The notes under the pieces are model-generated. The model saw only the letters and a list, made by a program, of their open reading frames with translations, ran no database searches and was not told the origin of the DNA. From contig JACRPN010000011.1 of NCBI GenBank assembly GCA_016223145.1, positions 288,704-352,703 on the forward strand: a stretch of DNA of 64,000 bases. The letters are read 5' to 3'. This DNA comes from Armatimonadota bacterium (GTDB lineage Bacteria; Armatimonadota; Fimbriimonadia; Fimbriimonadales; Fimbriimonadaceae). This document shows positions 27,482 through 36,451 of this stretch, piece by piece. Position 1 is the stretch's first letter, and the number at the start of each line of letters is the position of its first letter. Position numbers and translations under genes: made by a program.

Positions 27482-29464
27482 ATGTCCTCCTCTGAAGCCG
27501 ACCTGGAGCCGACGGGCGTTGACGACGCCTCTTCGGAGATGGGCTTTAGCGATGGGTTCACCTGGCGCACGTTCGTCGGCGCGCTGTTTATCGCCTGCTT
27601 CATGATCCCGGGCGGGATCTACCTGGGGCTCGTCGCCGGATACGGCATCGGCGAGGCCGCCGAATGGGTCACGATCGTGCTCTTTGCGGAGGTCGCTCGG
27701 CGCAGCTTCCGCCCGCTTAGGCGGCAAGAGATCTACATCCTCTTCTACATGGCGAGCGCCCTGACGACGGTGGTGAACCAGACCCGCGGGCTCTACGGCG
27801 GGCCGTTCAGCTCCCTGATCTGGAACGCCTATTTCGTGCAATCGGAGTCGGCGCAGTCGTTCGTGAAGCAGGTACCCAGTTGGGCGGTGCCCCAGCCGGA
27901 GCACGTCGCCGTTGCTCAGCGCGAGCTTTGGCATCCTGCCTGGTGGACCCCCATCGTTCTGCTCGCCGCCACCGAGCTTTGTGGGCGCCTGAGCTGGATG
28001 TCTATGGGCTACGCGCTCTTTCGGCTCACCAGCGATGTCGAGCGGTTGCCGTTCCCTTACGCGCCCGTAGCGGCATCCGGCGCGACGGCCCTCGCCGAAG
28101 CAGGCACCGAGAGCTGGCGCTGGCGCATCTTCTCGACCGGGTCGGTGGTCGGCCTGCTGTTTGGGGCGGTCTATGTTGCGCTTCCCGTGATCTCGGACGT
28201 GCTCATCGGACACTCGGTGGTCGTTCTTCCGATCCCCTTCGCCGACTACACGATCCCCATCGAGAACCTGCTTCCGGCGGCCATCGTTGGGCTCAGTTTC
28301 AGCCTGGGCAACGTGCTGATGGGCTTTGTGCTGCCCTTCCAGATCGTGCTCGGGGCGACCGTCGCGAGCGTGCTGGCGATGGTGGTGATGAACCCCATCC
28401 TCTATCATGCCGGGATGCTGCCCAGCTATCGGCTTGGCTCGAACGCCTTCGTGACCAAGGTCGCAACCGATATGGACTTTTGGCTGTCGGTGGGCATCGG
28501 TGTGAACATCGCGGTGGCGATCCTGGGCATCGCGCTGGTGGCAAAGGCGATCGCGCAGGCACGTAGGTTTCGGGAGGAGCGGCGCTACAGCCTTACGCCA
28601 CCGGATGGCAGGGGCGATTTGCCGATCTGGATCGCCATGCTGGTTTGGTTCGGCTCGACGATGGGCCTGGTGGTGCTCTGCCGCTGGCTCATCCCTACGT
28701 TTCCCTCGTGGATTCTCATTGTGTTCGGCCTGCTCTGGAGCCCCCTGAACAGCTACGTGTCGGCGCGGATGCACGGCCTCACGGGGCGCGGCGTCGGGTT
28801 TCCCTACCTCAAAGAGGCCTCTATCGTCGCCAGCGGCTATCCCAAAGCGGACGTGTGGTACGCGCCCGTCCCGCTCTATGACCACGGTTGGGCCGCACAA
28901 CGCTTTCGCGAGGTGGAACTCACGGGGACAAGGTTCACGAGCATCTGGAAGGCGGAAGCCCTGATGTTTCCGCTGATTCTGGTGGCAAGCTTTGGCTTCT
29001 GGGCCTTCTTTTGGAAGGCCAATCCTGTACCCTCGGCCTCATTCCCCTATGCTCAGGCGTTTTGGCCGCTGGAAGCAAAGATGCAGGCCGTGATCCAGCA
29101 GATCAACCTCCCCAAAGCGCCAGGCGAGCACAACTGGTTCCTGGCGGCGATCAAGCCCGGGCTCATCGCAGGCGGGGCGGCGGGCGGCCTGGCGCTGTAT
29201 GGCGTGCTTTCGCTCTTCAAGGTGCCGATGCTCTTCTTCTATGGGTTTGCCGGGGGGCTCGGGCTCTTTCCGGCCAACACGCTTCCCCAACTGGCGGGCG
29301 CGTGGTTCGGCAGGAAGTACATGGCGCGCAAGTTTGGCGAAGAGGCCTGGATGCGCTATGCTCCGGTGCTGCTCGCCGGGTTCTCTTGTGGGACCGGGCT
29401 CTCGGCGATGGCGGGCATTTCGGTGGCGCTGGTGGCGAAATCGGTGGTCCAGACACCTTATTAG
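27482..29464 (+). CDS. OPT-family-like multi-pass membrane transporter
   Basis: 660 aa with about 12-14 hydrophobic helices, the first at ~30-55 (FVGALFIACFMIPGGIYLGLVAGYG). The stretch ELCGRLSWMSMGYALFRL...ERLPFPYAPVAASGATALAE resembles the oligopeptide/metal-chelate transporter (OPT/YSL) family, where a conserved LPFP motif precedes A-rich sequence. A large loop at ~445-480 links two halves. Probably a proton-coupled peptide or siderophore transporter, based on weak family resemblance. The ATG at 27482 is preceded by CTCAGG; the frame extends upstream but only antisense to the neighbouring gene. Confidence 0.6.
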   Translation: MSSSEADLEPTGVDDASSEMGFSDGFTWRTFVGALFIACFMIPGGIYLGLVAGYGIGEAAEWVTIVLFAEVARRSFRPLRRQEIYILFYMASALTTVVNQTRGLYGGPFSSLIWNAYFVQSESAQSFVKQVPSWAVPQPEHVAVAQRELWHPAWWTPIVLLAATELCGRLSWMSMGYALFRLTSDVERLPFPYAPVAASGATALAEAGTESWRWRIFSTGSVVGLLFGAVYVALPVISDVLIGHSVVVLPIPFADYTIPIENLLPAAIVGLSFSLGNVLMGFVLPFQIVLGATVASVLAMVVMNPILYHAGMLPSYRLGSNAFVTKVATDMDFWLSVGIGVNIAVAILGIALVAKAIAQARRFREERRYSLTPPDGRGDLPIWIAMLVWFGSTMGLVVLCRWLIPTFPSWILIVFGLLWSPLNSYVSARMHGLTGRGVGFPYLKEASIVASGYPKADVWYAPVPLYDHGWAAQRFREVELTGTRFTSIWKAEALMFPLILVASFGFWAFFWKANPVPSASFPYAQAFWPLEAKMQAVIQQINLPKAPGEHNWFLAAIKPGLIAGGAAGGLALYGVLSLFKVPMLFFYGFAGGLGLFPANTLPQLAGAWFGRKYMARKFGEEAWMRYAPVLLAGFSCGTGLSAMAGISVALVAKSVVQTPY

Positions 29465-29514
29465 GAGCCTGCCGGCCGTCCCGTTGAGCCGGCCGAGCAC
29501 CTTCTCACAAGCCC

Positions 29515-30219
29515 CTAGCCTTCAAACCTGTCCATGGCGATCTCGTTGGCGCGGCGGTTGCGCTGAATCAGCTCCAGGCCGTCCTGGGCCGCAGCCTGCT
29601 CAGCCTCCTTCTTGGAGCGGCCCGTTCCTTCGCCCAGGACCTCGTCGTCGAACAGCACCTGCACCGTGAATTGCTTCTCGTGGGAGGTCCCGGCCTCTCG
29701 CGCCACCCGGTAAACCGGGGTTCGTCGCCAGATCGCCTGAGCGACCTCTTGCAGCTTCGACTTGTAATCGTTCGGGCTCACGTCGCCCGAGCTGATTTGC
29801 ATGAGGTACGGATGGAGCTGCTCCAGGATGTACCACCGGGCCACCTGCAGGCCCGACTCCAGATAGATCGCGCCGATGATCGCCTCGAAGATGTCGGCGA
29901 GGATCGACGGCCTCATGCGCCCCCCGGTGCCTTCCTCGCTCGGGCTCAGGCGGACGTAATGGTCCAGCCCCAGCTTGAGCGCCGCCTCCGCCAGCGGGCC
30001 CTCCTGAACGACGCTGGACTTGGCCTTGCTCAGCATGCCCTGGTCCCAGTCGGGATGGTGCTCATAGAGGTATTCGGCGATCACCAGGCCGAGCACCGAG
30101 TCGCCAAAGAACTCTAGACGCTCATAGCTCTCGCGGACCGGTTCGGGCGCGGCGGAGCGGTGCGTCGTCGCCAGTTCGAACGCCGCCAGGTCGCGCAAGG
30201 GGATTTCCTTCGGGATCAT
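29515..30219 (-). CDS. rnc: Ribonuclease III
   Basis: 234 aa double-strand-specific endoribonuclease for rRNA and mRNA processing. The RNase III signature ERLEFFGDSVLGLVIAEYLY is at ~33-52, with Glu in DIFEAIIGAIYLESG completing the metal site; a dsRNA-binding domain (NDYKSKLQEVAQ ... GEGTGRSKKEAEQAAAQDGLELI) forms the C-terminal third. The ATG at 30219 overlaps the stop of the upstream aminotransferase (ATGA), so I prefer it to the in-frame ATG at 30255. Confidence 0.95.
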   Translation of the reverse strand: MIPKEIPLRDLAAFELATTHRSAAPEPVRESYERLEFFGDSVLGLVIAEYLYEHHPDWDQGMLSKAKSSVVQEGPLAEAALKLGLDHYVRLSPSEEGTGGRMRPSILADIFEAIIGAIYLESGLQVARWYILEQLHPYLMQISSGDVSPNDYKSKLQEVAQAIWRRTPVYRVAREAGTSHEKQFTVQVLFDDEVLGEGTGRSKKEAEQAAAQDGLELIQRNRRANEIAMDRFEG

Positions 30220-31403
30220 CTCTCCATCTGGGTTAGGGCCTCGCCGATCCGGCAAACGCCCTTTTCAATGTCCTCTCGGCTCGCCGCATAGCTGAGCCGC
30301 AGGTGGCCGGGCCCGTTGAACACGGAGCCAGGAACCGTGGCGACGTGGGCCACTTCGAGCAGGTAGTTGGCAAGCTCCATGTCGGTCGGGACCTTGCCGC
30401 CGAGGTGTGCCGAGAAATCTGCGAACACATAGAACGCGCCGTGGGGCTTTTCAACGTGGACGCCGGGGAGCTGCCGGAGCAGGCCAGTGATCAGTTCTCG
30501 CCTGGCCCGGAACTCTTCGCGCATGGCCGCCACCTCGTGATCGGGGAGCGAGAGCGCGGTCACAGCGCCCTTCTGGGCGAAGGACGTGGGGTTACTGGTC
30601 ACCTGATCTTGAATATTCGACATTGCCTTAGCAACACGGAGCGGAGCGGCGGCGTAGCCGATGCGCCAGCCCGTCATCGCGAAGGTCTTGCTGCAGCCGT
30701 TGATGGTGATCGTGCGGTCCGCCGCCTCGGATGAAAGCGACCCGGGGCTGACGTGCTCTCCCTCATAAATCAGCTTCTCGTAGATCTCGTCGGAGACCAC
30801 CCACAGGTTGTTGGCGATCGCCATGTCCATCAGAGCCTCGATGGTCTTGCCAGGAATCACGCTGCCGGTCGGGTTGTTCGGGCTGTTCACCATGAGGACC
30901 TTGGTCTTTGGCGTGACCGCAGCCTTTACCTGGTCCAAATCCGGCTGAAACTGATCCCTTTCTTTGGTCGGCAGAAGCACTGCCTTGCCGCCGCAAAGGC
31001 CCACCTGGTCGGCATAGGTCATCCAGAAAGGAGTGAGGATCAGCACTTCGTCGCCGGGGTCGACCAAGGCCGTGAGGGCGTTATAGACGCTGTGCTTTGC
31101 CCCGCAGCTCACGACCACCTGCTCGGCTTTCACGGAGATCCCGTTGTCTCGGGCCAGTTTGGCGACGACGGCTTCCTTTAGCTCGGGGATACCGCTCGTC
31201 GTGGTGTAGCGCGTGAATCCCGCTTCGATGGCTTCAATCGCCGATCTGCGAATGGACTCGGGAGTTTTGAAATCGGGCTCGCCGGCGGATAGTCCCACGA
31301 CGTCGATGCCTTGGGCCTGCATCGAGCGTGCTTTGGCGGAGACGGCAAGAGTTGGCGAGGGGCCAAGGCGGGCCGCACGGGCTGAAAGCGGCGGAGGGTT
31401 CAC
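30216..31403 (-). CDS. Class I/II PLP-dependent aminotransferase (aspartate aminotransferase-like)
   Basis: 395 aa. PLP Lys lies in NGCSKTFAMTGWRIGYAAAP; SAGEPDF near residue 35, NSPNNPTG, VVSDEIYEKLIYEG and the C-terminal LRLSYAASREDIEKG are all typical of prokaryotic AspAT (subgroup Ib). Converts aspartate and 2-oxoglutarate to oxaloacetate and glutamate, or a related reaction. GTG start at 31403: a TATACT box (31411-31416) sits 7 nt upstream, and family proteins begin with the PPLSARAARLGPSPTLAVSAKA segment. Co-translated with rnc. Confidence 0.9.
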   Translation of the reverse strand: MNPPPLSARAARLGPSPTLAVSAKARSMQAQGIDVVGLSAGEPDFKTPESIRRSAIEAIEAGFTRYTTTSGIPELKEAVVAKLARDNGISVKAEQVVVSCGAKHSVYNALTALVDPGDEVLILTPFWMTYADQVGLCGGKAVLLPTKERDQFQPDLDQVKAAVTPKTKVLMVNSPNNPTGSVIPGKTIEALMDMAIANNLWVVSDEIYEKLIYEGEHVSPGSLSSEAADRTITINGCSKTFAMTGWRIGYAAAPLRVAKAMSNIQDQVTSNPTSFAQKGAVTALSLPDHEVAAMREEFRARRELITGLLRQLPGVHVEKPHGAFYVFADFSAHLGGKVPTDMELANYLLEVAHVATVPGSVFNGPGHLRLSYAASREDIEKGVCRIGEALTQMER

Positions 31404-31488
31404 TGGGCCGAGTATACCGACGGCTTCCCTAATGTGCCACAAGCTTGGCGCATCGAAGCCGCAGGCCAAAGGCGATCGCGCAGCCAGG

Positions 31489-32835
31489 TCAGATGCGAAA
31501 CCGCTCCATTTTGCGGCGCATTTCCTCAACGAGGTCCGCGTCTACGAAGATCCCCTCGTCGCGGTACTCGACCAAGTGCACCCTTCCATAGTCGTAGCAG
31601 GCCTGAACGAGCGCCGACTCGCCATAGGGAACCAACGCCTGGACCCTCTCCAGCAGCGATTTCAGCTTCTTGACCATCAGCGCCAGAAAGTCCTCGATGC
31701 CCTCGCCGGTTTGCGCGCTGATCGCCACCGAATCGGGCATTTCCGCGACCAGCGAGCGAATGTCGGCGGGTTCGACGCCGGCCCTCACATCGTCGGAGAC
31801 GCGATCTCCCGGATGGCCCCGCAACGCCGATTCTATGGGTCGTGCCGGCCGCAACAGGTCCATCTTATTGAAGACCGTGATCATCGGCTTATCCTGGGCC
31901 CCAAGCTCTCCCAGGGTCGCCATCACGGCGTCGCGCTGAAGCTCCCAGTTCGGGTGGGAAACGTCCGCGACATGGACGATGAGGTCGGCCGTGGTGACCT
32001 CTTCGAGCGTGGCCCGAAACGCCGCGACCAGGTTGTGGGGCAAGTTGCGGATGAAGCCGACCGTGTCCGTCAGAAACAGGCTGTAGCCCTCGGGCAGATC
32101 GATCTTGCGGGTGGTGGGATCGAGCGTGGCGAACGGCATGGCGTCGGCGAGGAGCTGCGTGCCGGCAAGCCGATTCATGAGCGTGGATTTTCCCGCGCTG
32201 GTATAGCCCACGATCGTGGCGAACGGGAACGGGTGCTTGCGGCGGCCGATGCGCTGCAGTTCGCGTTGGCGCCGGACGTCCTCCAAATCCTGCTTCAGTC
32301 GGGCGATGCGCTCGCGGACCAGCCTTCGGTCCGATTCCAGCTTCTGCTCACCGGGGCCCCGCTGCCCGATGCCCCCCTTCTGGCGCTCGAACTTGGTGTA
32401 GAGCGTCATCAGCTTTGGCAGGAGGTACGTGAGCTGCGCCAACTCCACTTGAAGCTGTCCCTCCTTGGTGCGCGCTCTCCGGGCAAAGATGTCGAGGATG
32501 AGTTGAGTCCTGTCAATTACCCGACAACTAATTCCGTCGGTGAGGTTGCGCGTCTGGACGGCGTTGAGTTCAGCGTCCACGATCGCCACGTCCGCATGAG
32601 TCTCGCGGACCACTGCTGCGAGCTCGCCGACCTTGCCCTTGCCGATGTAGGTGGAGGAATGGGGCCGGTCAAGGCGCTGGCGAATCTCACCGGACACCTC
32701 GACTCCCGCTGCCTCGGCAAGACCTTCAAGCTCGGCCTCGACGAATGCGTCTTCCGCCTCATCCTCATTGACGAAAACGAGCGCGGCTTTCTCCGTTTTT
32801 CGCGCGACCGGGACCACCCCGGAGGATCTGGGCAT
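31489..32835 (-). CDS. hflX: Ribosome-associated GTPase HflX
   Basis: 448 aa GTPase that splits stalled 70S ribosomes. N-terminal HflX domain (SSTYIGKGKVGELAAVV, VIDRTQLILDIFARRA, IGQRGPGEQKLESDRR), then G domain with G1 GYTSAGKSTLMN, G3 DTVGFI, G4 NKMDL and G5 ISAQTGEG. Between G4 and G5 there are about 20 more residues than usual (ESALRGHPGDRVSDDVRAG), encoded around a GGAGA/TCTCC inverted repeat, perhaps another inserted repeat. A TAGACT box (32841-32846) lies 5 nt before the ATG. The creatininase-family gene is 16 nt upstream. Confidence 0.95.
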   Translation of the reverse strand: MPRSSGVVPVARKTEKAALVFVNEDEAEDAFVEAELEGLAEAAGVEVSGEIRQRLDRPHSSTYIGKGKVGELAAVVRETHADVAIVDAELNAVQTRNLTDGISCRVIDRTQLILDIFARRARTKEGQLQVELAQLTYLLPKLMTLYTKFERQKGGIGQRGPGEQKLESDRRLVRERIARLKQDLEDVRRQRELQRIGRRKHPFPFATIVGYTSAGKSTLMNRLAGTQLLADAMPFATLDPTTRKIDLPEGYSLFLTDTVGFIRNLPHNLVAAFRATLEEVTTADLIVHVADVSHPNWELQRDAVMATLGELGAQDKPMITVFNKMDLLRPARPIESALRGHPGDRVSDDVRAGVEPADIRSLVAEMPDSVAISAQTGEGIEDFLALMVKKLKSLLERVQALVPYGESALVQACYDYGRVHLVEYRDEGIFVDADLVEEMRRKMERFRI

Positions 32836-32851
32836 GGTTCAGTCTACAGCC

Positions 32852-33610
32852 TCAGCGCTCCTTGTCGGGTAGGCCCTTCAGCACGTACCCCTCGGCGAGG
32901 TCCGTGAGTTCGCGGCAGATGTTCGTCACCGCCTCCTCAAAGATACAGCGGCCCTTCTCGGCGGTGGCAAGGGTGGCATAGCCCAGGGAGCCCTCTTCGG
33001 TCATCTCGTCGAAGTGATGGATGAGCCCACGGATCGGCGGATCTGAGGTGAGGCCATCGTCGCGCAGCTTGTCCTTGCGGACGAGCTCGGGACGAAGGTG
33101 GAGGATAAGGGATGCCTCTGCCTCGCAAGCATGGCGCATCTCCTTAAGCGGGCCCTCCAGGCGGTTCATGGTCTCCTGCCCGACATAAGCGAAGTAGCCG
33201 CTGTGTCCGAAGGTCAGCTCCGGATGCAGCGCCTTGAGCTTTCGCAGAGCCACGCCGTTCGGCTCGGTGTTGCCGCCGTGGCCGTTGAGCACAAAGAACT
33301 TGGTGAACCCGTGAGGGATCAGCGATTCTGCCACGCTGAGGAGGGCTTGCTCATACGCCTCGAAGCTGCCACTCAAAGTTCCTGGAAACTTTAAGTGATG
33401 CCCCGATGCGCCCAGCCAAAGCGTGGGGGTCAGGAGCACTTTATCCCCGATCTGGCGTTCGACGGCCTCGCCGACAGCGGTCACAATGAGCGAATCGGTC
33501 CACAGCGGCAGATGCCGTCCGTGCTGCTCCAGGGAACCGGTGGGAATGAGAACCACAACGGACCGATCAAGCGTTCCGACCTCCGGCCAGGTCATTTCGG
33601 CAAGCTTCAT
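32852..33610 (-). CDS. Creatininase family protein
   Basis: 252 aa. Binuclear metal ligands of the creatininase/FAPy-deformylase fold are visible: Glu28 and His30 (PTGSLEQHG), Asp39 (WTDS), His111 (NGHGGN) and Glu163 (HACEAEAS). The family includes creatinine amidohydrolase, mycofactocin-maturation MftE and ArfB-type formamide hydrolases, so the substrate is open. The ATG at 33610 gives the family start KLAEMTWPEV; a CAAACT box (33617-33622) is 6 nt upstream. A riboflavin/F420 role is not suggested by neighbours. Confidence 0.88.
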   Translation of the reverse strand: MKLAEMTWPEVGTLDRSVVVLIPTGSLEQHGRHLPLWTDSLIVTAVGEAVERQIGDKVLLTPTLWLGASGHHLKFPGTLSGSFEAYEQALLSVAESLIPHGFTKFFVLNGHGGNTEPNGVALRKLKALHPELTFGHSGYFAYVGQETMNRLEGPLKEMRHACEAEASLILHLRPELVRKDKLRDDGLTSDPPIRGLIHHFDEMTEEGSLGYATLATAEKGRCIFEEAVTNICRELTDLAEGYVLKGLPDKER

Positions 33611-33683
33611 GGCGCTAGTTTGGCAGGAAGCGCCATGCCATTGACGCCACCCGATCACCCATCAGCGGTCGCGATCGCCATCG

Positions 33684-36308
33684 CTACTCCTTGTTCAACC
33701 AACCGATGCTGTACCGAATGCCGAATGACCCCATCATCTTGAGGTCATCGTGGTCCCCCATCGGCTCGGGATCGATGCCCGACCCGCGGTAGCCCACGTG
33801 CAGGTTGTTGTCCGTCGGGCCCTGGCTCCCATCGACCCAACGATAAGCGTAGAGGATCTCGCCCTGCCACCAGGCCACGCCCACGGACGAGCGCGACTGG
33901 GTCCACTCGTCGTAATAGCGCTTCACCAGCCAGCCACCGCGAATGGACCTATCCGCAAGTTGCATCGCCACGTAGCCGCATTGCCAGGGGTTCTCCTTTG
34001 CCCGAAAGCCCACCGCGAAGAAGTACAGGCGGCCCTCCTTGCCCGCGTCCTTCGAGGCGTCGAAGAGAAGGGTGCAGCGAGAGTTGCCGGCGGCTCTTCC
34101 CGCTTCACCTTCGACCCACTCGGGTGCGCTGGCCTCCGTGAGGAGGCCCATCGAGTCGATGTTCAGCCGCCGGACCTGCCAGCGCGATTTGCGCTGGGCA
34201 TCCTGGTCTTGGGCGATACCGATCACCACTTGATGCTGGATGGTGTCCTCGCAGAACCCGGGTGCGATCTCGCTGGTGAAGCGAAACGCGTGGAATTCCA
34301 GCTTGTCCAGGTTCTCCTTGGTTGGCTTTGCCGGGAGGATCGCATACTGGATTGCTTTCGTTTCGTGGTTCCAGAGCAGAAGATAGGCGCGGCCATTCGC
34401 GGTGCCCACGGTCGGAACTGCCTTCGTGTTGGCGTGGACCGAGGCCCAATCGCTAACCCTAAGGCTGTCGCCCTTGAGTTCGCCCGTTCGGAGGACGACT
34501 CCATTCTTGGTGGGATAGGCAAAGACCAGCGACTTCCCAACCGTGATCCCCACCGGATCGCCCGTTACCGCTTCTTTTTCGACAATCCATGGATCGCGCC
34601 AGACCTTTGGCTTGAGCAGCTTGCGGAGGTACAGCGTCCCGGGCTTCTCCACTGAGACGTCGGGCGAGGACTTTGGGTCGGCGGGCTTGTCATGCTTGGC
34701 ATAGAGCAGGAATGCGTCCCTGCCGTTTATGATCCACCAGGGCGACGCCATCGTTTTCCCCGCATCGTCGCGCGCGCCCGCGCTCGTGGAATAGCCGTAG
34801 TTGATATCTGCGCGGATGTGCGTCTCGCCGAGCACCCCGTTCCAGTTCCAGTCGATGAGCGTGGTTTTGCCGTTTGGCTTGAGCTTGAAGCGATAGGGTC
34901 CTCTTTCAAGGAACTTCGCCCGCTCGTAGGGCAGCGGGAGCACCTCGCTTAAGTCGTTCTCGCGGAGCACGAAATCGGCGAGTTCGCCGGTGCTGTAGGC
35001 GATCCTGGTGGCGTCGTCTTCGAGCGAATAGGAGTAAGCGTAGTTCATCAGGCTCCGGTAAATCGGGCACTGGCTGGGCCCCCAAAAACCGTTGTGGTCC
35101 ATGCCGATCTGGTGGCCAAACTCGTGCAGAAAGGTTGCGTAGAGGCTGTTCCGCCCCCCGCCGCATCCGCCTCCATCGCCCAACTGGTCGGCCTGCCCGC
35201 CGCCCCAAGGGGTGATCTGCATCCAGTGGACCACGCCGCGCCACTTGGCGGGGATGTAGAGATCGCGCGATTCCCACCAAGGCTTCTTCTGTGCCTCTTT
35301 GTCGAGCACGTTCAGCCATATGGGGTGGAGACTCCAGCCCGTCTTGCCGTCAGGATTTTTTGTCGGCAGCTTCGCGTAATAGTCCACGCACCGGGCAAGC
35401 TCCTCTTTGGCGAGCGTCTCATCGAGGCCGTCAAAGCGGGAAATCAGGCAGATGAAGTCCGTGTGCCGAGGGTCGCAGCCCAGCTCCTGCAGCTTTAGAC
35501 CCCTGAATTCACCTACCTCCCAACCGTCGAGTAGGCCGTCGGCATCGGTGTCCGGGTTCATGGGGTCTGTGCCCAGCTTGGCCTCTTCAGTATTGGGCAG
35601 TCCATCGCGGTCAGAGTCGGTTTCGCCTGGCGACACCTTTCGGTAGATGCGGACAGATTGGGCCGTGTGGTGCTCGTTCCCGTTCCGGAACTCGATTACA
35701 TCCTCGTCGCCGTCGGCGTCCATGTCGCCCAGCGCGAACCTTCGCGGCGCATCGGGCAGCCCTGATGGGGGAAGCAGCGTCTCGATCCCCTTGAGAGGCT
35801 CGGTGATCCTCCCCTTGAAGGGAACTGCCGCCTTATCTTTGAGGCTAATGGCGAACGCTCCTCCTTTGCCTTGGACCACGACCTTGCCTGGCTCGAGCCA
35901 TATGAGCCTTGGCTTATCGAGCTTCTTGGGGAGCTTCAGCCATTCCACACCCGACTGAAAAGCGCCGCTCTTAAAGTCCGAGGCGAGCATGAGCGTCTGG
36001 CCATCGAAGATTCCCACGACGTCGGCGCCCTTCTTCCCGTCGAATTCGCCCGCGGCTGCCGCTTGGCAGCCCTTACCCCACTGGGATCGGGCGCGGCCGG
36101 CGCGTGCCGTCTTCATGCCGGCCACGTTCAGCATCACGTCGATGAACCCCTCTCCTTGGGTCGAGACCGAGATCAGATCGGCATAGCCGTCGCCGTCTAC
36201 GTCTGCGGCCAAGGGCAGAAAGGGCGGCGCCGCGAACCCGAGGGTCCAAGGGACCGGTGGGGCGAAAACGGGTGCTGTGAGCAAAGGCAGCGCGGCCAGG
36301 AGCAGCAT
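33684..36308 (-). CDS. Secreted metzincin-type metalloprotease-like protein with FG-GAP and calcium-binding repeats
   Basis: 874 aa. Signal peptide 1-16; FG-GAP/VCBS-like repeat (ADVDGDGYADLISV, DMDADGDEDVIEF) over ~30-230; a thrombospondin-type-3-like calcium repeat (DSDRDGLPNTEEAKLGTDPMNPDTDADGLLDGWE) at ~240-275; then a zinc site HEFGHQIGMDH (His395, Glu396, His399, His405) with a Met-turn SLMNYAY (Met421). These are the metzincin hallmarks. The C-terminal ~450 residues look like a beta-propeller. Probably a cell-surface or secreted protease; a Cys-rich GDGGGCGGGRN precedes the zinc helix. A TAAACT box ends 6 nt before the ATG. Confidence 0.78.
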   Translation of the reverse strand: MLLLAALPLLTAPVFAPPVPWTLGFAAPPFLPLAADVDGDGYADLISVSTQGEGFIDVMLNVAGMKTARAGRARSQWGKGCQAAAAGEFDGKKGADVVGIFDGQTLMLASDFKSGAFQSGVEWLKLPKKLDKPRLIWLEPGKVVVQGKGGAFAISLKDKAAVPFKGRITEPLKGIETLLPPSGLPDAPRRFALGDMDADGDEDVIEFRNGNEHHTAQSVRIYRKVSPGETDSDRDGLPNTEEAKLGTDPMNPDTDADGLLDGWEVGEFRGLKLQELGCDPRHTDFICLISRFDGLDETLAKEELARCVDYYAKLPTKNPDGKTGWSLHPIWLNVLDKEAQKKPWWESRDLYIPAKWRGVVHWMQITPWGGGQADQLGDGGGCGGGRNSLYATFLHEFGHQIGMDHNGFWGPSQCPIYRSLMNYAYSYSLEDDATRIAYSTGELADFVLRENDLSEVLPLPYERAKFLERGPYRFKLKPNGKTTLIDWNWNGVLGETHIRADINYGYSTSAGARDDAGKTMASPWWIINGRDAFLLYAKHDKPADPKSSPDVSVEKPGTLYLRKLLKPKVWRDPWIVEKEAVTGDPVGITVGKSLVFAYPTKNGVVLRTGELKGDSLRVSDWASVHANTKAVPTVGTANGRAYLLLWNHETKAIQYAILPAKPTKENLDKLEFHAFRFTSEIAPGFCEDTIQHQVVIGIAQDQDAQRKSRWQVRRLNIDSMGLLTEASAPEWVEGEAGRAAGNSRCTLLFDASKDAGKEGRLYFFAVGFRAKENPWQCGYVAMQLADRSIRGGWLVKRYYDEWTQSRSSVGVAWWQGEILYAYRWVDGSQGPTDNNLHVGYRGSGIDPEPMGDHDDLKMMGSFGIRYSIGWLNKE

Positions 36309-36314
36309 CCAACG

Positions 36315-36320
36315 AGTTTA
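36315..36320 (-). promoter_or_regulatory. -10 box of the metzincin-like gene (leaderless)
   Basis: TAAACT on the minus strand, 6 nt before the ATG at 36308, no Shine-Dalgarno. Confidence 0.6.
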
Positions 36321-36387
36321 CAGCGCATCTCGGCGCTGCGCGGCATGCTTACACTTTTGTAGGCATTGCAGTGGAACGAGGGGCGCT

Positions 36388-36446
36388 TGGGTCTCCCACC
36401 CCAACCCCTCCCTCAGTTTCGCTTCGCAAAACCAAGGGAGGGGCTA
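36388..36446. repeat. F3 dispersed palindromic repeat
   Basis: Reads GTCTCCCACCCCAACCCCTC, then CAGTTTCGCTTCGCAAAACC, then AAGGGAGGGGC. It is the inverted counterpart of the element at 3232-3312 and related to the in-gene copy at 53354-53413. Located between the stop of the tricorn gene and the upstream promoter region of the metzincin gene. Confidence 0.78.
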
Positions 36447-36451
36447 AGCAC

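Noticed and set aside
27410..28900. N-terminal extension of the hypothetical gene to 28900
   Set aside because: About 500 codons would be antisense to the transporter; the ATG at 27409 has a -10 box 6 nt upstream.
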